From the NCBI GenBank assembly GCA_947304475.1, contig CAMZBE010000040.1:1-8826 (forward strand): a DNA stretch of 8,826 nucleotides, read 5' to 3'. The notes under the pieces are model-generated. The model searched no databases and was not told where the DNA came from. It saw only the letters and a program-made list of their open reading frames with translations. This stretch comes from an uncultured Clostridia bacterium (GTDB lineage: Bacteria > Bacillota > Clostridia > Oscillospirales > CAG-272). This document shows, in pieces, positions 5,441 through 8,826 of the stretch. How positions within the stretch are numbered: the stretch's first letter is position 1; each line of letters opens with the position of its first letter. Made by a program: the position numbers and the translations under genes.

Positions 5441-6550
5441 ATGGCAAAGCAGAAGAGACTGAACTACCTGGTGGACGGTGTCGTGGTTCACACCGAGTTC
5501 CTGAAAGAAGGCGAGAAGATCCGCATCATCAAGGCTCCTGAAAAACCCGGATACGAATTCAAGGAGTGGAAGGATCACCCCGTCTTTATGCCCAAGACGC
5601 ACCTCAACATCGAGGCGGTCTACGTCCGGGGTTCCTTCCGCCTGACCTATACCATCGACGGCGTTGAGGTCGATCACGCCATGGTGACCTACGGCGACGA
5701 GATCACGCCTCTCCCGAGCCCCGAGCGCGAAGGGCTGACCTTCAGCGGCTGGCAGGGGCTTCCTCACGTGATGCCCGCGCATCCTCTGACGGTGAACGGC
5801 ACCTTCGCCGCCAACACCTTCACGCTGACGCTCGTTATGAACGGCGAGACCTACGCGACCTACCAGTTCGAGCCGGGCGCCGACCTCTCCGACCTGCCCA
5901 ACCCCGAACTGGAGGGCTATACGTTCTCAGGCTGGGGCAAACGCTACAAGAAGATGCCCGAGTCCAACCTGACCATGAAGGGCACCTTCAAACCCAACAA
6001 ACATACCGTCGTCTTCAACGTCGACGACGAATATCGCTTTGAGAAGACGGTCGCCTACGGCGAACCCATCCGCGCGATCGCCGAGCCGGGCAGAGAGCAC
6101 TACACCTTCACCGGCTGGGGCACGATCCCGGAGACCATGCCCGATTTCGACCTGACCTTCAACGGCTACTTCCACATCAACTGCCATCCCATCACCTTCT
6201 CGCTGGACGGCGAGGAGATCTTCTCCGACGAGTTCGACTCCGGAACGCCGATCACGCCCCCCGAGATCCCCGCGAAGGAAGGGTACGTCTTCAGCGGCTG
6301 GCGCAACCTGCCGAAGACCATGCCCGACGAGGAAGTCCGCGCCGAAGGGCGTTACTATCTGAGACGCTACCGCGTGATCTGCGAGGTCGACGGAGAAGAG
6401 GTCGACCGCGTGCAGGTCCTTTACGGCGCCGAGCCGGTCCTCCCCGACGCGCCCGCAAAGAAAGGTTTCCGCTTCGACGGTTGGGAAGGAGTACCGAAGA
6501 CCATGCCGGCGCAGGACGTGACTGTGACCGCGAAGTACGCGAAAGTTTGA
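5441..6550 (+). CDS. Repeat-only protein A: six InlB-B/Flg_new-like 61-residue repeats, no export signal
   Basis: A complete 369-residue protein. After six residues (M-A-K-Q-K-R) it is wholly tandem repeats: residues 7-67, 68-128, 129-189, 190-250, 251-311 and 312-369. The first five are exactly 61 residues with no insertion; the last is cut at 58 by the stop. Each carries a V-D-G-E-like strand, a Y-G turn, a P-rich step, then G-Y-x-F-x-G-W, x-P-x-x-M-P and a closing G-x-[YF]. This matches the InlB B-repeat / Listeria-Bacteroides (Flg_new) type, beta-grasp-like units usually in surface proteins. Here there is no signal peptide, transmembrane segment, sortase motif or Cys pair. The ATG is fixed by GGGAGG (5427-5432) 8 bases upstream; an in-frame GTG at 5408 lacks a ribosome site and adds only polar residues. 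The function is unknown; binding or scaffolding would be a guess. Confidence 0.9.
   Translation: MAKQKRLNYLVDGVVVHTEFLKEGEKIRIIKAPEKPGYEFKEWKDHPVFMPKTHLNIEAVYVRGSFRLTYTIDGVEVDHAMVTYGDEITPLPSPEREGLTFSGWQGLPHVMPAHPLTVNGTFAANTFTLTLVMNGETYATYQFEPGADLSDLPNPELEGYTFSGWGKRYKKMPESNLTMKGTFKPNKHTVVFNVDDEYRFEKTVAYGEPIRAIAEPGREHYTFTGWGTIPETMPDFDLTFNGYFHINCHPITFSLDGEEIFSDEFDSGTPITPPEIPAKEGYVFSGWRNLPKTMPDEEVRAEGRYYLRRYRVICEVDGEEVDRVQVLYGAEPVLPDAPAKKGFRFDGWEGVPKTMPAQDVTVTAKYAKV
5459..6547 (+). repeat. Six tandem 183-base units encoding the repeats of protein A
   Basis: Unit boundaries in bases are 5459-5641, 5642-5824, 5825-6007, 6008-6190, 6191-6373 and 6374-6547 (174 bases, shortened by the stop). The spacing is conserved exactly while the units differ widely in sequence, so they are old duplications held by protein structure rather than fresh copies. 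The M-P dipeptide is followed by K, A, E, D, D and A in order. The first unit lacks the Gly before Trp (F-K-E-W). Confidence 0.9.
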
Positions 6551-6565
6551 CTGGAGGACTGACGA

Positions 6566-8826
6566 ATGTCAAAACAGGAGAGAGCAAAGGAACTCTATCG
6601 TCTGATCTACAAGGTCGACGGTAAGGTCAGTTTCGCGGAATGGTACGCGAAGGGGGAATCCCTCAAATCCGTCGCCGTCCCGTCAAAGGGGACCTATGAG
6701 TTCAGCGGTTGGAGCAATCTTCCCGACAAAATGCCGGATCACGACGTGGTGATCGAGGGTACGTTCACCCCCGCTCTGCACGATCTTGTCTTTATGCTCG
6801 AGGGCGGGGAATACACCCGCCGCCGGATCGCGTTCGGAAGCCCGACCGAGTCGCCCGAGGTCCCCGAGAAACACGGCGCGACCTTCGCCGGCTGGGAGGG
6901 GCTGCCCGAGACCATGCCCGACGAGGATCTGACGGTCAACGGACGGTACGAGAACAACTCCTACCGCCTGACCTACGTCGTCAACGACCGCCATTCCTTT
7001 ACGGAGATGGTCCCCTACCAGTCGGTGATCGAACCGATGGACTACCCGAAGAAAGATCATTACACCTTCTCGGGGTGGGAAGGACTGCCCGAGACCATGC
7101 CCGACCACGACGTTACGGTCGAGGGGCGTCTCGAAATGAAGACCTTCCGGCTGGTCCGGATCGTCGACGGCGAGGTGTTCATGGACGAACAACTCCGGAT
7201 CGGCGATAAGATCAATAAGAAAGCGAAACCCGTTAAGGAAGGGTACTATTTCAGCGGCTGGCGCAACCTGCCCGACACGATGCCCGACCACGACATCACC
7301 GCGATCACCAGTATGTATCCCGCCCGTTACCGGGTGGACTACGAGATCGACGGCGAGGTCTGGCGCACCGGCTACGTCCCCTACGAGAGCGTATTCGAGC
7401 CCGAGATCCCGACCGACCTCGAGGGCAGAACCTTCGTCGGCTGGACCGACGCGCCCGCGACCGTGCCGATGCACGATTTCGTCGTTCACGGCACCTCGGT
7501 TCCCGCGGGAGAGGAAGCCCCTGCGGCAGAGCCCGAGATCCAGACCTACACCCTGACCTTCTCGGTCGACGGTGAGATCGTTCAGCGCCGGATCCTCGAA
7601 GAGGGCGCGGAGATCGAACTGCCCGAACAGCCCGAAAAAGAAGGGTATTCCTTCGCGTGGGAGAACGCTGCCGAGACCATGCCGGCGGGCGATCTCACGA
7701 TTAACGGTTCCTATACGCTGAACCTCTATCGCCTGACCTTCAAGGTCGACGGCGAGGAGATCTCGTCCGAGACGCTGCCCTTCGGCGCACCGATCACGGT
7801 TCCGACGCCCGAAGAGAAACCCGGCAAGACCTTTGCCTGGAGCAGCGAGATTCCCGCCGCCATGCCCGCGTCCGATTTGACGGTCGAGGGCGGTTACGGT
7901 GCGGGTTCCTTCACTTACACCTTCGTCTGCGAGGGCGAGACGGTGGCGGAGGGGAGCGTTCCCTTCGGTTCCGCTCTGATCGTCCCCGAGATGCCCGAGC
8001 GCGACGGCTGCCGCTTTGAGTGGGACGAGATTCCCGCGACCATGCCGGCAGAGGACGTCAGGATCGAGGGACGTTACGTCCCGACCGAGTTCACCGTCTC
8101 CTTCCGCGCCGAGGGCGAGATTATCTCCGAGTGCAGCGTCGCCGCGGGCGATCCGATCCCCACGCCCGCTCTGCCCGAGAAGACCGGTTACACCTTCTCC
8201 GGTTGGGGCAGGATACCCGACGAGATGCCGGCGGAAGACCTGGTCTTCGACGGGATCTTCACGATCAACGACTACCGGCTGACCATCATCGCCGGGACCG
8301 AGGCGCTCTTCGACGGTTCGGTCGAGTTCAATTCGCCGATTTCGGTGCCCGACGCGCCCGCCCTCGAGGGCTACACCTTCGACGGATGGGGCGACGTTCC
8401 CGTTTCGATGCCGGCACACGATCTGACCATCGCGTCGGGCTATACCCCGATCGCCTACCCGCTCACCTTCAACCTGAACGGCGAGCCGGTCTATTCCCGC
8501 GAGGTCTCCTTCCGGTCTCCCGTCATTCCGCCCGAAGTCGTGATCCCCGAGGGGTACGTCTTCTCCGGTTGGGGTGACGTGCCCGCAACCATGCCTGCGC
8601 ACGCCCTGTCGGTTGACGCGACGCTGCGCGGCGCGATCTTCCGCCTGACCTTCCTGCTCGACGACAAACCGGTCTATGAACAGGATATCGCGGCGGGTGA
8701 ACCCATTCCGCTGCCTGCCGAACCCGACCTGCCGGAAGGGTACGAGGCGGACGGTTGGGGCGTGATCCCCGAGGTGATGCCCGCAGAGTCGCTCACCTTC
8801 GCCAACTACACCCACAAGACCAGTTA
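6566..8826 (+). CDS. Large repeat protein B: at least twelve InlB-B/Flg_new-like repeats (3' end outside window)
   Basis: The frame is open from the ATG to the window edge, giving 753 residues and an incomplete last codon. It starts 15 bases after the stop of gene A, with GGAGG (6553-6557) 8 bases upstream, so the two are almost certainly one operon. Twelve residues (M-S-K-Q-E-R-A-K-E-L-Y-R) precede the first repeat; there is no signal peptide and no room for one. Repeats begin at residues 13, 74, 135, 196, 257, 330, 390, 451, 511, 572, 633 and 694. Repeat 5 is degenerate (V-P-M for M-P) and carries about 12 extra residues (G-E-E-A-P-A-A-E-P-E-I-Q), a likely flexible linker. Repeats 1-4 read M-P-D; repeats 6-12 read M-P-A. 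Any anchor, enzyme domain or export signal at the C-terminus would lie beyond the window. Same family as protein A; function unknown. Confidence 0.92.
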   Translation, partial: MSKQERAKELYRLIYKVDGKVSFAEWYAKGESLKSVAVPSKGTYEFSGWSNLPDKMPDHDVVIEGTFTPALHDLVFMLEGGEYTRRRIAFGSPTESPEVPEKHGATFAGWEGLPETMPDEDLTVNGRYENNSYRLTYVVNDRHSFTEMVPYQSVIEPMDYPKKDHYTFSGWEGLPETMPDHDVTVEGRLEMKTFRLVRIVDGEVFMDEQLRIGDKINKKAKPVKEGYYFSGWRNLPDTMPDHDITAITSMYPARYRVDYEIDGEVWRTGYVPYESVFEPEIPTDLEGRTFVGWTDAPATVPMHDFVVHGTSVPAGEEAPAAEPEIQTYTLTFSVDGEIVQRRILEEGAEIELPEQPEKEGYSFAWENAAETMPAGDLTINGSYTLNLYRLTFKVDGEEISSETLPFGAPITVPTPEEKPGKTFAWSSEIPAAMPASDLTVEGGYGAGSFTYTFVCEGETVAEGSVPFGSALIVPEMPERDGCRFEWDEIPATMPAEDVRIEGRYVPTEFTVSFRAEGEIISECSVAAGDPIPTPALPEKTGYTFSGWGRIPDEMPAEDLVFDGIFTINDYRLTIIAGTEALFDGSVEFNSPISVPDAPALEGYTFDGWGDVPVSMPAHDLTIASGYTPIAYPLTFNLNGEPVYSREVSFRSPVIPPEVVIPEGYVFSGWGDVPATMPAHALSVDATLRGAIFRLTFLLDDKPVYEQDIAAGEPIPLPAEPDLPEGYEADGWGVIPEVMPAESLTFANYTHKTS
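6602..8826 (+). repeat. Twelve tandem ~183-base units encoding the repeats of protein B
   Basis: Units start at 6602, 6785, 6968, 7151, 7334, 7553, 7733, 7916, 8096, 8279, 8462 and 8645. Most are 183 bases. Unit 5 is 219 bases because of the linker, units 6 and 8 are 180, and unit 12 is cut by the window edge. Length changes in units 6-8 fall in the F-x-G-W segment, where all three lack the Gly (F-A-W, F-A-W, F-E-W); unit 12 has one extra residue before its G-W. Confidence 0.9.

Noticed and set aside
6683..8815. A 710-codon open frame on the minus strand opposite gene B
   Set aside because: It mirrors the codon pattern of the plus-strand repeats (regularly spaced low-complexity translation) in GC-rich DNA. 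The plus strand has the ribosome site, promoter and recognisable repeat family, so this is a shadow frame.
5441..8826. CRISPR array or DNA-level satellite as explanation of the periodicity
   Set aside because: The 183-base units are diverged and periodic only at protein level, with an intact reading frame; there are no short identical repeats with unique spacers.

Overview
The window looks like chromosome from a high-GC, Gram-positive-type bacterium, most likely an uncultured Firmicutes/Clostridia lineage. The evidence is coding DNA very rich in GC at third positions, AT-rich consensus sigma-A-type promoters, strong Shine-Dalgarno sites, a DUF177(YceD)-rpmF gene pair with a Cys-rich YceD tail and four-Cys L32, and intrinsic terminators. 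The genus cannot be named from this sequence.

Layout, left to right. (1) 3-584: the 3' half of tyrS (tyrosyl-tRNA synthetase), closed by a textbook intrinsic terminator. (2) 651-3331: a translationally coupled pair, a hexapeptide-repeat O-acetyltransferase followed by a large cytoplasmic heparinase II/III-like protein with an N-terminal DUF4962-like domain. (3) 3332-3501: a hairpin-rich gap with one or two probable terminators. (4) 3502-4465: a perfect TTGACA-17-TATAAT promoter driving DUF177/yceD and rpmF (ribosomal protein L32), ended by a terminator hairpin shared with the convergent gene on its right. (5) 4484-5140, minus strand: a HAD-superfamily phosphatase with its own extended -10 promoter. 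(6) 5141-5440: a divergent promoter region. (7) 5441-8826: two tandem genes made of a 61-residue repeat of the InlB-B/Flg_new type (consensus near Y-x-L-T-F-x-V-D-G-E ... G-Y-x-F-x-G-W-x-x-L-P-x-T-M-P-x-x-D-x-T-V-x-G-x-Y). The first, gene A, is complete: six repeats and nothing else. The second, gene B, carries at least twelve repeats and is open at the right edge of the window.

The most interesting part is the repeat locus. This repeat family is usually found in exported surface proteins. Here gene A has no signal peptide, no membrane segment and no anchor, and the promoter position and the 15-base intergenic gap leave no room for a missed N-terminal signal on either gene. Gene B divides into an N-terminal block whose repeats read M-P-D and a C-terminal block whose repeats all read M-P-A, separated by an Ala/Glu/Pro linker. 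Elsewhere, the heparinase-like protein appears to lack an aspartate that normally sits after the H-x-H-x-D motif in its family, which may mean altered metal binding.
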